A stretch of 64,000 nucleotides of DNA from Persicirhabdus sediminis (GCF_016595495.1 NZ_JAENIM010000039.1:478659-542658); one strand, 5' to 3'. Counted from the stretch's first letter, positions 1 to 9,332 are shown. Notes: generated by a model from the letters alone, not told the origin. Program-made: numbers and translations.

Positions 1-335
1 TGATGGAGAATCGCGCCAAATTCCGCTCTGAGGGGCGCGTGAGCCAGCTGCATAATTATGGATCGCACAGCCGCAGTTATTACGCCACCCAGCAGCTGCG
101 AGTGGAGACTGTTTCTGAAAATGTCATTGCTGGCTGGAGGTTGAAAGGTGACATCGCGCAGGGCATCTTTGATGGCTGGGTGAGGAATAAACGTCAGCGT
201 GAGCAAATGATGGACGACTATTATTATACTGGCATTGGTGTTGACATCGACGACGAGGGTTACGTTTTTGCGGTGCAGATGTTTACTTCGGCGCCGCGCC
301 CACGTGGCCGTAGTCTCAACCCAAATGTGCAATAA
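1..335 (+). CDS. CAP/SCP-domain protein, C-terminal fragment (partial)
   Basis: The gene is cut by the left edge, and the reading frame is open from the first base, so the first Met seen (position 3) is probably internal. The visible 110 residues fit the second half of a CAP (SCP/PR-1/YkwD-like) domain: a GSHSRSYYA segment, then SENVIAGW like the conserved GENI motif, a spacer with FDGWV, and YYYTGIGVDI...YVFAVQMFTS like the closing G-x-G and F strands. Family members are usually secreted; the signal peptide would lie outside the window. The protein ends with a short basic tail. Assignment rests on motif order only; the molecular function of bacterial CAP proteins is mostly unknown. Confidence 0.6.
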   Translation, partial: MENRAKFRSEGRVSQLHNYGSHSRSYYATQQLRVETVSENVIAGWRLKGDIAQGIFDGWVRNKRQREQMMDDYYYTGIGVDIDDEGYVFAVQMFTSAPRPRGRSLNPNVQ

Positions 336-410
336 TTAGAATCGCCTGACTGAGGCGAATTCATTCGACTTGAGGTTGGCTGCGTGTATCAACACGTAGC
401 CAATTTTAAG

Positions 411-1025
411 ATGCCTGATTTAAGTTACGAAAAAAAATGCCAGTCAGCTGGATATAAGTCTGTTGCTGGTGTGGATGAAGCGGGCCGTGGTCCGCTAGCT
501 GGGCCGGTTTCAGCGGCTGCGGTGATTTTGCCAGCTGGCTACAAAAATGACCTGCTGGATGACTCCAAAAAACTCAGCGAAAAAAAGCGCGAGCTTCTGT
601 ATGACGAAATCATGGCTGACGAGCGCATCATTTGGTCGCTGTCATTTGCCGAGCCAGCTGAGATTGATGAAATCAACATCCTCAAGGCGACTCATGCTGC
701 AATGGCGCGCGCGGTTGATGGTTTGGCTGCGCAGGTGGATTATTGCCTGATCGACGGCTTGCCTGTTCCCGCATTTCCCTACGAGCACGAGGGGATTGTC
801 AAAGGGGACTCGAAGAGCTTGTCTATCGCTGCGGCGAGTATCATTGCTAAAGTTTCCCGCGATCGCAAGATGCTCGAGTATGCTGAGCTTTACCCTGAGT
901 ACGGATTTGAAAAACACAAAGGATACGGCACCAAGCAGCACCGCGCTGCGCTGGATAAACATGGACCGTGTCCGATTCACCGGCATTCATTTAGCCCGGT
1001 GGCTCAGTTGAGTCTGGGGATTTAG
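411..1025 (+). CDS. rnhB: Ribonuclease HII
   Basis: Endonuclease that cleaves the RNA strand of RNA-DNA hybrids and single ribonucleotides in DNA, in the cytoplasm. The N-terminal GVDEAGRGPLAGPV motif carries the catalytic Asp-Glu pair; DDSKKLSEKKRE, YCLIDGLPVP and the SLSIAAASIIAKVSRDR segment follow in the usual order, and the length (204 aa) is normal for the family. A GTG at 384 would add nine residues, but the ATG at 411 fits family N-termini better. It is convergent with pyrD, and the two share a perfect inverted repeat as terminator. Recognition is firm; the start is slightly uncertain because no strong ribosome binding site is visible. Confidence 0.95.
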   Translation: MPDLSYEKKCQSAGYKSVAGVDEAGRGPLAGPVSAAAVILPAGYKNDLLDDSKKLSEKKRELLYDEIMADERIIWSLSFAEPAEIDEINILKATHAAMARAVDGLAAQVDYCLIDGLPVPAFPYEHEGIVKGDSKSLSIAAASIIAKVSRDRKMLEYAELYPEYGFEKHKGYGTKQHRAALDKHGPCPIHRHSFSPVAQLSLGI

Positions 1026-1038
1026 CTTTAAAACAAAA

Positions 1039-1071
1039 TCAGCCAGCTGGATGGGATTTCCAGCTGGCTGA
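1039..1071. terminator. Inverted repeat between convergent rnhB and pyrD
   Basis: Perfect 12-bp arms (TCAGCCAGCTGG and its mirror) around a 9-nt loop. It lies 14 bp after the rnhB stop and 19 bp beyond the pyrD stop, so it can serve both. There is no long T-run. Each arm contains one copy of the over-represented octamer CCAGCTGG. Confidence 0.65.
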
Positions 1072-1089
1072 AATTATTGAGAAAATGGA

Positions 1090-2118
1090 TTACTTCAGCG
1101 ACTTGAGGATGTCGTGAACGAGTGGTGGGCCGTGGTAGATGAAGCCAGTGTAAAGCTGCACAAGCTTGGCGCCCGCCGCAAATTTATCTTTAGCATCGTC
1201 GGCTGACATGATGCCGCCCACGCCGATGATTGGGATCTGCTCGCCAAGGTGGGAGTGGAATGCCTTGATCACTTCGGTGGATTTCTGAGTGACTGGTGCG
1301 CCAGAGAGGCCGCCAGCTTCATTCGCATGTGGTTTGCCTTTGACGGCTTCGCGGCTGATGGTCGTATTGGTGGCGATGAGGCCGTCGAGCCCTTCATCGA
1401 GGAATACTTTGGCGAGATCTTCGATGTGTTGTGGCTCGAGATCCGGAGCGACTTTGAGTGCGATTGGGCAATATTTACCAGTCTCTTTGGCCAGCTTGGC
1501 TTGCTCTTTTTTCAGCGTCGCAATGAGCTTGGCTGTGGAATCGGCGGCTTGCAGGTCGCGCAGGCCAGGGGTATTTGGAGAGGAAAGGTTGACGGCAATG
1601 TAGTCAGCTACTTGCCACGCTTCGCGCAGGCAGATGAGGTAGTCGTCGATGGCATTGTCATTAGGGGTGTCCTTATTTTTGCCAATGTTGAAGCCCTTGA
1701 TTCCAGTGAATGATTTTGACTGCTCGACGTTGTGTACGCCTTGCTGAATGCCCACATTGTTGAAGCCCATGCGGTTGATGATGGCTTCATTTTCGATGAT
1801 GCGAAATAGTCTTGGCAGTGGGTTTCCTGGCTGCGGGCGTGGCGTGATGGTGCCCATTTCTACAAAACCAAAGCCGAGGCGACCGAGGGCATCAATAGTG
1901 GTGCCTTCTTTGTCCAGTCCAGCTGCTAGGCCCACTGGGTTAGGGAATGTTAATCCCATGCATTCTACAGGCTCAGCCTTAGGAGCTTTTCCAGCTACCG
2001 CACCAAGCAGGCTGATTTCTTCTAGGAATCGAAGCCATTTGAGTGAGAAATGATGCACGTCCTCGGCATCGAATCTAAAGAGCTGGTTGCGGACGAACTT
2101 GTATTGGCCTGGAGTCAT
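1090..2118 (-). CDS. pyrD: Dihydroorotate dehydrogenase (quinone), class 2
   Basis: FMN enzyme that oxidises dihydroorotate to orotate, passing electrons to membrane quinone (fourth step of UMP synthesis). The N-terminal helices before the barrel (YKFVRNQLFRFDAEDVHHFSLK) are the membrane-associating segment typical of class 2. NPVGLAAGLDKEG, GFNIGKNKDTP, AVNLSSPNTPGLR (with the class 2 catalytic Ser) and the C-terminal IPIIGVGGIMSADDA plus KLVQLYTGFIY phosphate-binding loops are all present. I chose the ATG at 2118 (MTPGQYKF), giving 342 aa; an upstream ATG at 2172 would add 18 unusual residues. It is separate from the pyrR-pyrB-pyrC operon at 21-24 kb. Confidence 0.95.
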   Translation of the reverse strand: MTPGQYKFVRNQLFRFDAEDVHHFSLKWLRFLEEISLLGAVAGKAPKAEPVECMGLTFPNPVGLAAGLDKEGTTIDALGRLGFGFVEMGTITPRPQPGNPLPRLFRIIENEAIINRMGFNNVGIQQGVHNVEQSKSFTGIKGFNIGKNKDTPNDNAIDDYLICLREAWQVADYIAVNLSSPNTPGLRDLQAADSTAKLIATLKKEQAKLAKETGKYCPIALKVAPDLEPQHIEDLAKVFLDEGLDGLIATNTTISREAVKGKPHANEAGGLSGAPVTQKSTEVIKAFHSHLGEQIPIIGVGGIMSADDAKDKFAAGAKLVQLYTGFIYHGPPLVHDILKSLK

Positions 2119-2233
2119 AGTGTGATTAAGTAGCTGGGTGGTGCTTGAGTTTGGAATTTCGGCATAGCCCAAGATCTGGGTTTTGTCTAGGGCTGGGTGA
2201 AAATCCCTAGTTTCGCAAAGCCGCTACTGAGCG

Positions 2234-2716
2234 CTAGAGCTGAGCTTGATCTTTAACCAGCGTGCCCATTTTTTCAAAATCTCCTTGCTCACAGCAGCGC
2301 ACAAATCCTTCCGCCACACCTTTTAGCTGGTCCCAGCATTGGCGAATGTCTTGCGCTTCGTCTGGGTCGATGGAGTGGTCTTTGGCGGCGTGAGCAATTT
2401 GTGTTAGCATGTGAGAAAATTGCGCAATGATCTCGTTAGCCGCTGGCAGAACAGCTAGGTCGTTAGGTTTTTGGTGGTCTGGGTTGGGAACGTAGTAGCC
2501 GTCACATTGTTCGCACAGCCATTCGATGATGCCTTCGTGGCTGGTGTGATTGTAGATTTCCACCACGCGATCTAGCGGGTTGCGGCTGCCAGATCCCAGC
2601 TCAGATTGTTCCTGAGCCCATTTGTAAACAAGTGATAATGAGACGCCTAACTCAGATGCCACTAACTTAGGGCTAGAGTTATCAAATGCTTCTTTAAGAA
2701 CCTGGTGTGATTTCAT
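2234..2716 (-). CDS. HTH protein resembling phage CII/CP76-type regulators
   Basis: A 160-residue soluble protein. Residues about 5-33 (LKEAFDNSSPKLVASELGVSLSLVYKWAQE) read as a helix-turn-helix with the usual A-x-x-L-G-V-S turn. The middle contains a conserved-looking IEWLCEQCDGYYVPNP patch and the C-terminal half is helical (IIAQFSHMLTQIAHAAKDHSIDPDEAQDIRQCWDQLKG). The layout, a small N-terminal HTH followed by a helical domain beginning with a WLCEQ-like segment, resembles the phage CII-like regulator family; that is an inference from pattern, not an alignment. It is transcribed alone, divergent from the AI-2E permease gene starting at 2871, and could regulate it or itself from the 154-bp gap. 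Confidence 0.5.
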   Translation of the reverse strand: MKSHQVLKEAFDNSSPKLVASELGVSLSLVYKWAQEQSELGSGSRNPLDRVVEIYNHTSHEGIIEWLCEQCDGYYVPNPDHQKPNDLAVLPAANEIIAQFSHMLTQIAHAAKDHSIDPDEAQDIRQCWDQLKGVAEGFVRCCEQGDFEKMGTLVKDQAQL

Positions 2717-2870
2717 ATCACTCGTATAGTGAGAATTTGATGGGCATGCAAGTCCTAGCAGTTGTAATAGCTATTTTAGCTGAAGCCACTCATAGGCATT
2801 GCTTGTTTGCAAAGCCGTGTCTATATTAATGCAGGTAGTGTCATACAGGCACTGCGGGCGAAATTAGATT

Positions 2871-4043
2871 ATGTCGACAACTGTTAAGAGCGCAGACGCG
2901 AGTAGAGTTTTAATTGCAATGGCAGCCGTGGTCATTGTCGTAGCTGGGCTTAAGGCAGCTTCGAGTTTTTTTGTGCCACTTTTGTTAGCGTTCTTCATTG
3001 CGTCCGTTAGTTTTCCTATCACGGCATTTTTGCGCGATCGCAAGTGCCCATTATTTTTGGCGGTTCTGATTACCGTGATTGTCGACTTTGCCTTTCTAGC
3101 TGGAATCGTCGTTATTAGTGCCATTTTAGCAACGGATCTAGCGGAAGCCTCACGTATGGACAGTTACAGCCAGCGCATGTACCAGGTGGTGATGCAATGG
3201 GCTGACCAGCTAGAAGAGCTGGGGGTGGAAAATGTCCGTGCTGATTTTGAGAAATTTTTCAAACCGGACACCTTGTTGGAGATGGTAGATCCGGTGACTT
3301 CGTTAGGTGTTTTCACTGCGGCTGGTGGTTTGCTGACCAAGTTGCTTAGCACCAGTTTTGTGATCTTCATTTTGCTGATCTTCATGCTCAATGAGGCGCG
3401 CATGTTTGGTCGTCGTTTTCAGGCTATCTTCGAAGCTAGAGGACCTAACTTGCAGAGCATGCTCACCGCGACAAAGGATATTCAGAAATACCTAGGGATT
3501 AAAACTTTAGTTAGCTTGGCCACGGGTATTCTTGCTGGTCTGTTATGTTGGGGTGTTGGCGTTGAGTTTCCATTTTTATGGGGAATCCTAGCCTTTGGAT
3601 TGAATTACATCCCAGCTGTTGGTTCTGTCATTGCAGGCATTCCGCCAGTGTTGATTGCGCTGCTGATGCACGATGGCAAAACCGCGCTGATCATGGCGGC
3701 TGGATATATTGCCATCAACGGGTTTCTCGGCAACTTTGTCGAGCCAGCTCTGCTCGGCAAACGCTTTGGTTTGTCCACTGTGGTGATTGTTATCTCCGTG
3801 CTCTTCTGGGGCTGGGTTTGGGGGCCAGTTGGCATGCTTCTTTCCGTGCCGCTCACCATGTTGCTCAAAGTAGCGGTTGATAACAGCTACGAGCTGCGCT
3901 GGTTAGGTGTGGCTATTAGCAAGGGGAAAGACAAAGAGCACGATCACGAGGAAAGGCAGATTTTGGCTGAAGTCGTTAGGCCTAATGAGGAAGTTAAAGC
4001 ACAAAACTCGCAAGATGTCGCTGAAGGCGAAGCGCGCGGTTAA
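2871..4043 (+). CDS. AI-2E family transporter (PF01594-type permease)
   Basis: A 390-aa inner-membrane protein. Hydrophobic segments fall at about residues 10-45, 55-85, 150-170 and 215-330 (GILAGLLCWGVGVEFPFLWGILAFGLNYIPAVGSVIAGIPPVLIALL), the last being the family's conserved core with the NYIPAVGS and GNFVEPALLGKRFGLS motifs. The family includes E. coli TqsA and PerM, and some members are Na+/H+ antiporters, so the substrate cannot be read from sequence. A soluble helical stretch at about residues 95-140 and a charged tail (about 345-390) are normal. It starts with ATG at 2871, divergent from the HTH gene. Confidence 0.85.
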   Translation: MSTTVKSADASRVLIAMAAVVIVVAGLKAASSFFVPLLLAFFIASVSFPITAFLRDRKCPLFLAVLITVIVDFAFLAGIVVISAILATDLAEASRMDSYSQRMYQVVMQWADQLEELGVENVRADFEKFFKPDTLLEMVDPVTSLGVFTAAGGLLTKLLSTSFVIFILLIFMLNEARMFGRRFQAIFEARGPNLQSMLTATKDIQKYLGIKTLVSLATGILAGLLCWGVGVEFPFLWGILAFGLNYIPAVGSVIAGIPPVLIALLMHDGKTALIMAAGYIAINGFLGNFVEPALLGKRFGLSTVVIVISVLFWGWVWGPVGMLLSVPLTMLLKVAVDNSYELRWLGVAISKGKDKEHDHEERQILAEVVRPNEEVKAQNSQDVAEGEARG

Positions 4044-4188
4044 CTTGTGATTTGTTTGCTCATCTAGCTGGCGCAGCTTGCGTCAGCTGAAATGATTAGC
4101 TATGCGCAACTAGCTGACAATGCGCTGGTGATTGGCGCGTTGCTTATAATCTTTGGGGGTAAATTGGGCGTTTTCAAGCTGGCTGGAA

Positions 4189-4851
4189 CTACTCGGTGAG
4201 TTTTTTGCTGATGAACTCCTGCTCCATCTCGTGCATGATTTCCTGCAGGTGTTTGATGGTTTTTTGCGCAAATTTGTGAATATCAACCGGCTGGTTGAGT
4301 TCACTTTCCACGCTGGTCATGCTGACATCAGCAATGCCGCATGGGGTGATGGCCTGAAACCCACGCAGTGACTCGCGTGTCACATTAATGGCGTATCCGT
4401 GCATGGCGATCCATTTTCTAACGCCCACACCAATCGAGGCAATTTTGCGATTTTCAATCCATACGCCGGTGAGTCCGTCGCGGCGTCCAGCTGTGATGTC
4501 ATATTCAGCTAGCGTGCGGATGAGTACTTCCTCGAGCGCGCGGATGTATTTGTGCAGGTCGTTGCCAACTGTGCGCAGGTTGATGATCGGGTAGCCAGTG
4601 AGTTGGCCAGGTCCGTGGTAGGTTCCTTGGCCACCGCGGTTGATTTCAATATACGGATGTGGCAGTGACTCGGGGTTGCCGAGCGACGATTGATCACGTG
4701 TGCGGCCGATGGTGTAGATCGGCTGGTGCTGCAGCATGTAATAATGGTTTGGGCAATCGCCGTCGACGATGGCTTGCAGTTTTTCCTGCTGCATCTGCAT
4801 GCCGGCGTCGTAGGGGATGTGGGAATCAATCCATTCGCTGCGAATTTCCAT
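4189..4851 (-). CDS. lipB: Lipoyl(octanoyl) transferase
   Basis: Transfers octanoate from acyl carrier protein to lipoyl domains, the first step of protein lipoylation, in the cytoplasm. The signature runs IYTIGRTRDQSSLG, EINRGGQGTYHGPGQLTGYPI (RGG-x-x-T-x-HGPGQ), GVWIENRKIASIG with the catalytic Lys, and ITPCGIADVSMTSV with the catalytic Cys and the T-S pair. Length (220 aa) is normal. It is convergent with the AI-2E gene and has no lipA beside it. The C-terminal tail past about residue 195 is variable in this family. Confidence 0.95.
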   Translation of the reverse strand: MEIRSEWIDSHIPYDAGMQMQQEKLQAIVDGDCPNHYYMLQHQPIYTIGRTRDQSSLGNPESLPHPYIEINRGGQGTYHGPGQLTGYPIINLRTVGNDLHKYIRALEEVLIRTLAEYDITAGRRDGLTGVWIENRKIASIGVGVRKWIAMHGYAINVTRESLRGFQAITPCGIADVSMTSVESELNQPVDIHKFAQKTIKHLQEIMHEMEQEFISKKLTE

Positions 4852-5220
4852 ACGCCACCGCTAAACGTAGCGCGCCGATTAGGCAAGTCTTCAATGGTTT
4901 GTCTCGGCTGGAAGTGTCAGTAGCCAGATGGATTTTTCGCCACCGACTCGGCTAGTTGGCAAGTTTGATTATTTCTTTGAATAGAGCGTCAGCTGGTGCG
5001 TCAAAAGTTTGTTCTGCGGGCTATTGGTGCAAGAATATGGCCGATCGTGTGAATTCCCTCGCAAAGTTTGATTTTTGACTGGTGAAGGAGTGATGCTGTG
5101 GCAGTGTCTCCACGCAATTGATCATACGTCTGGTGCAAAATGCAAATCTTTGCATAATTGTCAGATGTCATAACGTACATGCCTTTAACAAGAGCAGATA
5201 CATTAACCTAGAAAAATCAA
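4852..5220. other. Intergenic region between lipB and the sugar symporter gene
   Basis: A 369-bp divergent spacer. I see no ORF worth calling. The half near the symporter gene is A+T-richer and holds the palindrome listed separately at 5140-5155. Confidence 0.6.
5140..5155. promoter_or_regulatory. Palindrome ATGCAAA-TC-TTTGCAT, candidate operator
   Basis: Perfect 7-bp inverted repeat with a 2-bp spacer, ending 65 bp upstream of the GTG start of the symporter gene. Size and symmetry fit a dimeric repressor site, for example LacI- or GntR-like. No regulator gene lies next to it, so assignment is an inference. Confidence 0.4.
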
Positions 5221-7113
5221 GTGAGCGAAAAAAAGAGGAAACAACACGTAACCGCATTGGAGGATAGAATCCCGTTGAGTAGGCTGATTGCCTATGGATT
5301 TGGCGGATTGATCCCGATTGCTTTGTTCAACATCGCCGGTCAGCTGATGGGCGTCATTGGTAACATCGGACTTGGTCTGAGTGCTTTTTGGCTCGGTGTC
5401 ATTATGATTTTCCCGCGTCTTTGGGATGCGGTTACCGACCCGCTGATGGGTCATATTTCAGATAATACCCGGACTCGTTTTGGTCGTCGTCGCCCGTATA
5501 TTCTCTGGGGTGGCCTAGGGGTTGCGATTAGTTTTGTATTGATGTGGTGGGTGCCAGATGGATTGACTGACAACGCCCAGCTCGCTTATATCTTGGCTTT
5601 CTTGCTGGTTTTTTACACAGCGTGTACAATGTTTGAGATTCCTCACGGTGCCCTTGGCATGGAGATGTCTAAGGACTCCAACGAGCGGACTCGTTTATTC
5701 AGTGCTAAGAGCTTCTTTGGTAATTTGTTTGCCATGGGTACTCCATGGTTGATCGCGCTGGCTACTTGGAGTGCCTTCAGTGGTACAGGCGGCACCATCA
5801 GTGACGGCATGAGATACGTCTCCATGGTGATCGCTATGATTTTGATTCCGCTGGTGATTTGGTGGTTCTTGGCGACTCGTGAGCCAGATGCTGAGCTAGT
5901 CAATAATATGGAGAAAACTCCATTTTGGCACGACATGAAGGTTACCGTGACCAATAAGACATTCATTGCTCTGGTTGCCATTATCTTCATTGTGGCGCTT
6001 GGATTCAACTTTGTAGGTATTTTCAGTTACTACATTAATATTTTCTACCTCTACGGTGGTGACATCGCCGCTGCTGGTAAACTCCTTGGTACCACGGGTA
6101 CCGTCTGGGCGGTGACTGGTGTATTTGCCGTTCTCTTGCTGCCAACCGTTGGTCGCATGTTTGGTAAATCCAAGGCGCTGATGATTTCTATCTTGCTGAT
6201 GTGTTCAGCGCAGATTTCTAAAATCTTCTGTTACAATCCAGATATGCCGTATCTGGTTTTGATCCCAACCGTGCTCTTATCTATCGGCATGGTATTCTTC
6301 TTCACCATGGCTGCTTCTATGGTTGCTGACGTTTGTGATGAAGATGATTTGAAAACAGGGGTTCGGAAACAGGGTAGCTACTACGCGGTATTTTGGTGGT
6401 TCATCAAGATGGGCATGGCTTTTGCAAGTTTTGGTACCGGTGCTCTACTTACTGTCAGCCAGTTTGATACCGATCAGACAACGGAGGTGGACGGTGTGCT
6501 CGGGCCAGCAGCTGTGTTGATTGAAAATGTCGACAACGAGCTGGCTAAGGGTCTGCCACCTGTGCCGCCAACATGGCAAGATAAGGCGACAGCGCCAATC
6601 GAGAATGCTATTCGTTTTGTGACAGGTCACAGACGCGTGAATGCTAATGACGAATTCACTCAGGAGGAATTGATCGAGCAAACTGATTCAGCGCTGGAAG
6701 CGACAGAGAAAACTATCAAGCTATTCAATCAGCGAGTAGACGAGCTGGGTGATCACGAGCGATCCGAGCACTATGCTGAGCTGCTCACTCATTTGGCTGA
6801 GATCGAGACATTCTACAAAAAGGTGAAAGAATCACCTGAGCTGCACATGCAAGATCTTGAGGCGCTGAAGAAAGAGCTCGACGTCGTGCAAGTGGATTCC
6901 ATGAAGCTGAAAATGCAGGCGCCAGACATTCTGCTCTGGATCCGTCTTATCGAGATTGGTGTGCCTCTGTTATTGAGTGCCTTTTCTCTCACCATGATTG
7001 CGCGCTACAGACTCACTGAAGACCGTGCCCACGAGATTCAAGTGCTTCTCAAAGAGCGTAATGCGAAGCTTAAAGCTGAGATGGCTGAGAAGTCAGCTGA
7101 ACAAAATGCTTAA
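5221..7113 (+). CDS. GPH-type MFS sugar:cation symporter with large soluble insert
   Basis: A 630-aa MFS protein of the glycoside-pentoside-hexuronide (MelB-like) family, predicted to take up a mono- or disaccharide with Na+ or H+ across the inner membrane. WDAVTDPLMGHISDNTRTRFGRRRPYIL near residues 70-95 is the diagnostic D-P-x-x-G-x-x-x-D...G-R-R-R loop. The membrane core runs to about residue 415. A hydrophilic, helical, charge-rich stretch of about 150 residues then precedes a final membrane helix (ILLWIRLIEIGVPLLLSAFSL, about 575-595) and a lysine/glutamate tail. Usual family length is 450-500 aa, so the insert is extra. The GTG start follows an A-rich leader with no clear ribosome binding site. 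The sulfatases nearby suggest polysaccharide feeding (inference). Confidence 0.85.
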   Translation: MSEKKRKQHVTALEDRIPLSRLIAYGFGGLIPIALFNIAGQLMGVIGNIGLGLSAFWLGVIMIFPRLWDAVTDPLMGHISDNTRTRFGRRRPYILWGGLGVAISFVLMWWVPDGLTDNAQLAYILAFLLVFYTACTMFEIPHGALGMEMSKDSNERTRLFSAKSFFGNLFAMGTPWLIALATWSAFSGTGGTISDGMRYVSMVIAMILIPLVIWWFLATREPDAELVNNMEKTPFWHDMKVTVTNKTFIALVAIIFIVALGFNFVGIFSYYINIFYLYGGDIAAAGKLLGTTGTVWAVTGVFAVLLLPTVGRMFGKSKALMISILLMCSAQISKIFCYNPDMPYLVLIPTVLLSIGMVFFFTMAASMVADVCDEDDLKTGVRKQGSYYAVFWWFIKMGMAFASFGTGALLTVSQFDTDQTTEVDGVLGPAAVLIENVDNELAKGLPPVPPTWQDKATAPIENAIRFVTGHRRVNANDEFTQEELIEQTDSALEATEKTIKLFNQRVDELGDHERSEHYAELLTHLAEIETFYKKVKESPELHMQDLEALKKELDVVQVDSMKLKMQAPDILLWIRLIEIGVPLLLSAFSLTMIARYRLTEDRAHEIQVLLKERNAKLKAEMAEKSAEQNA

Positions 7114-7138
7114 TCCAGCCAGCTGGAAATAATTTACC

Positions 7139-7171
7139 AAAGCCACGGGGTGATTGCCTCGTGGCTTTTTT
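7139..7171 (+). terminator. Rho-independent terminator after the symporter gene
   Basis: Stem AAAGCCACGGGG paired with CCTCGTGGCTTT (one G-T pair) around a 6-nt loop, followed by a T-run. It sits 25 bp after the stop. Confidence 0.85.
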
Positions 7172-7298
7172 GTTTTGTCAGCTGGATGATCCAGCTAGCT
7201 GGAAATGGGGCGCTTACGAGCTGCGGCTAAACGTCTTGTGCAATGTGGTCATTCTCGATGGTTGACGAGCGGCGGCTGGCTGGCTAAGAACGCGCCGC

Positions 7299-9296
7299 AT
7301 GTCGTTTAACTTTAGCAGTCTCAATCCAGCCCAGCGCGATGCGGTATCAAATGTCGATGGACCAGTGCTCATCCTAGCGGGAGCGGGCACGGGAAAAACG
7401 CGCACGGTGACTTGTCGCATCGCCCACATGATCGAGCTGGGCGTGAAGGCAGAGAATATTCTGGCGCTGACCTTTACCAATAAAGCGGCGGCGGAGATGC
7501 GCGAGCGGGTGGCTGGCATGGTGAGCAAATCAGCAGGCAAAGAAGTGACGGTTTGTACCTTCCACTCATTGTGTGTGCGGCTGCTGCGTCAGGATATTGA
7601 GAAGCTCGGGTATAAGAAAAATTTCACTATTTTCACCGGCAATGACCAGACAGGCACGATGAAGCAGCTGATCATTCGCAAAGGTGGCATTCAGGAGAAA
7701 ATCGAGCCCGGCGTGATCTTGTCGTATATCTCGAAGGAGAAAAATGGCGAGCACGTGCCTGAAATGGCTGACGACGAATTTTTACAAGATCTAGCCAACG
7801 CGTATAAAAACGAACTACGCGCGCAGAATGCCATCGATTTTGATGATCTGCTGGTGCTGGGTGAGCGGCTGTTGCGTGAGCATGCCGACGTGCGAGCGGT
7901 TTGGCAGGATCAATTTAAGCGCATCACCGTGGATGAGTTCCAGGATACCAATGGCCTGCAGATGAAACTACTGCAGCAGCTGGTGAAGAGCCCTGAGCAC
8001 CACGTCTGCGTGGTGGGTGATGATGACCAGAGTATTTACGGCTGGCGCGGTGCGGATGTGACCAATATCCTCAACTTCGAGCGCTTTTTCCCAGATCCGC
8101 ACATCATCCGGCTGGAGGAAAATTACCGTAGCTCGGAGGCCATCATTCACACGGCGAACTCAGTGATCGTCAATAATATTGGCCGCCGCGAGAAGCAGCT
8201 GCGCGCGGTGCGAGCTGGTGGTGATAAATTGCGAGTCATCGCCATGCCTGGTGATGAAGAAGAGGCGGAATTCATCGCCGAGGAAATTCACGAGACCCAT
8301 TTTGTCAATAAACGCCCGCTGGAAGATATCGCGATTCTTTTCCGCACCAATGGCCAGATCCGCAAGCTCGAGCACGCGCTGCGCGAGCTGAAGATTCCTT
8401 ACCGTATGGTTGGCGCGCAGAGTTTTTACGACCGCAAAGAGGTGCGTGATACCTTGTCCTACCTGCATGTTTTAGCCAATCCAACCAGCGACGTGCACCT
8501 GCTGCGTATCCTCAATGCGCCACCGCGTGGCATTGGTAATTCGTCAGCGATTTTGCTCAGCGACCTCAGCCGCGAAAAACAATGCAGTGTGTGGGAAGCG
8601 ATGGGCAGCCCTGAAGCGAAAGAAAATTTATCCACCCGCGCGTTCAAGGCGGTGCAAGCATTCAGTGAGATGGTCGAGCGCTACCGCGAGGAAATGGAAG
8701 CGTGCCGCGAAAATAAATCTGAGATCCTCAAGCGCATGATGGCGGAGATCGAATACATCGAGTGGGTCAAACGTAACTGCAAAACCGAGAGCGAGCGCGA
8801 CATGCGCCACGAGGGCATGTCTGAGGTGATCTCAGCGCTGCATCAGGCATCGCGCCGCGGGAAAACTTTGCAGAAATTCCTCGATGATACCTCGCTGGAG
8901 CGCGACAAGGACGATGATGATTTGGAAAAACAACGTGGGGTCACATTGATCACTCTGCATTCATCCAAGGGTCTCGAGTATCCGCTGGTTTATCTGGTTG
9001 GGCTGGAGCAGGGGATTTTGCCTCACAAGCGCAGTGTGGAAGAAGGCACTCTAGATGAAGAACGCCGCTTGTTTTATGTCGGCATCACCCGCGCTGGCGA
9101 ACGACTCGCCATGACTTGGTGTGCGCGCCGCAAAAAATACGGCGAAGAGGTGATGGGGCAAGCTAGCCAGTTCATGGGCGAAATGGATCCTAAATTCCTC
9201 TCCCACGAACATTACGACGATATCATGGGCGCCGAGGCCAGCGAGGAAGATACAGAGAACTTCTTTGCCAACCTCAAGAGCCTGCTGGATGATTAG
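7299..9296 (+). CDS. UvrD/PcrA/Rep-type ATP-dependent DNA helicase
   Basis: A 665-aa superfamily 1A 3'-5' DNA helicase for repair or replication restart. Motifs in order: LNPAQRDAV (Q motif), ILAGAGTGKTRTVTCR (Walker A, about residues 26-41), LALTFTNKAAAEMRER (Ia), ITVDEFQDTNGLQ (motif II), VGDDDQSIYGWRGA (III), RLEENYRSSEAII (IV), VTLITLHSSKGLEYPLVYLVGLEQGILPH (V) and RLFYVGITRA (VI). All key residues are present. Length is near E. coli Rep (about 670) and shorter than UvrD/PcrA (about 720), and the C-terminal tail is short and acidic. Which ortholog it is (PcrA, UvrD or Rep) cannot be settled from one window. Confidence 0.93.
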   Translation: MSFNFSSLNPAQRDAVSNVDGPVLILAGAGTGKTRTVTCRIAHMIELGVKAENILALTFTNKAAAEMRERVAGMVSKSAGKEVTVCTFHSLCVRLLRQDIEKLGYKKNFTIFTGNDQTGTMKQLIIRKGGIQEKIEPGVILSYISKEKNGEHVPEMADDEFLQDLANAYKNELRAQNAIDFDDLLVLGERLLREHADVRAVWQDQFKRITVDEFQDTNGLQMKLLQQLVKSPEHHVCVVGDDDQSIYGWRGADVTNILNFERFFPDPHIIRLEENYRSSEAIIHTANSVIVNNIGRREKQLRAVRAGGDKLRVIAMPGDEEEAEFIAEEIHETHFVNKRPLEDIAILFRTNGQIRKLEHALRELKIPYRMVGAQSFYDRKEVRDTLSYLHVLANPTSDVHLLRILNAPPRGIGNSSAILLSDLSREKQCSVWEAMGSPEAKENLSTRAFKAVQAFSEMVERYREEMEACRENKSEILKRMMAEIEYIEWVKRNCKTESERDMRHEGMSEVISALHQASRRGKTLQKFLDDTSLERDKDDDDLEKQRGVTLITLHSSKGLEYPLVYLVGLEQGILPHKRSVEEGTLDEERRLFYVGITRAGERLAMTWCARRKKYGEEVMGQASQFMGEMDPKFLSHEHYDDIMGAEASEEDTENFFANLKSLLDD

Positions 9297-9332
9297 GCCG
9301 TTAGTTTCCGGCTGGTCTGCATGGCTTGTCAG

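Noticed and set aside
1249-1713. 154-aa plus-strand open frame
   Set aside because: Antisense shadow of pyrD with no family likeness.
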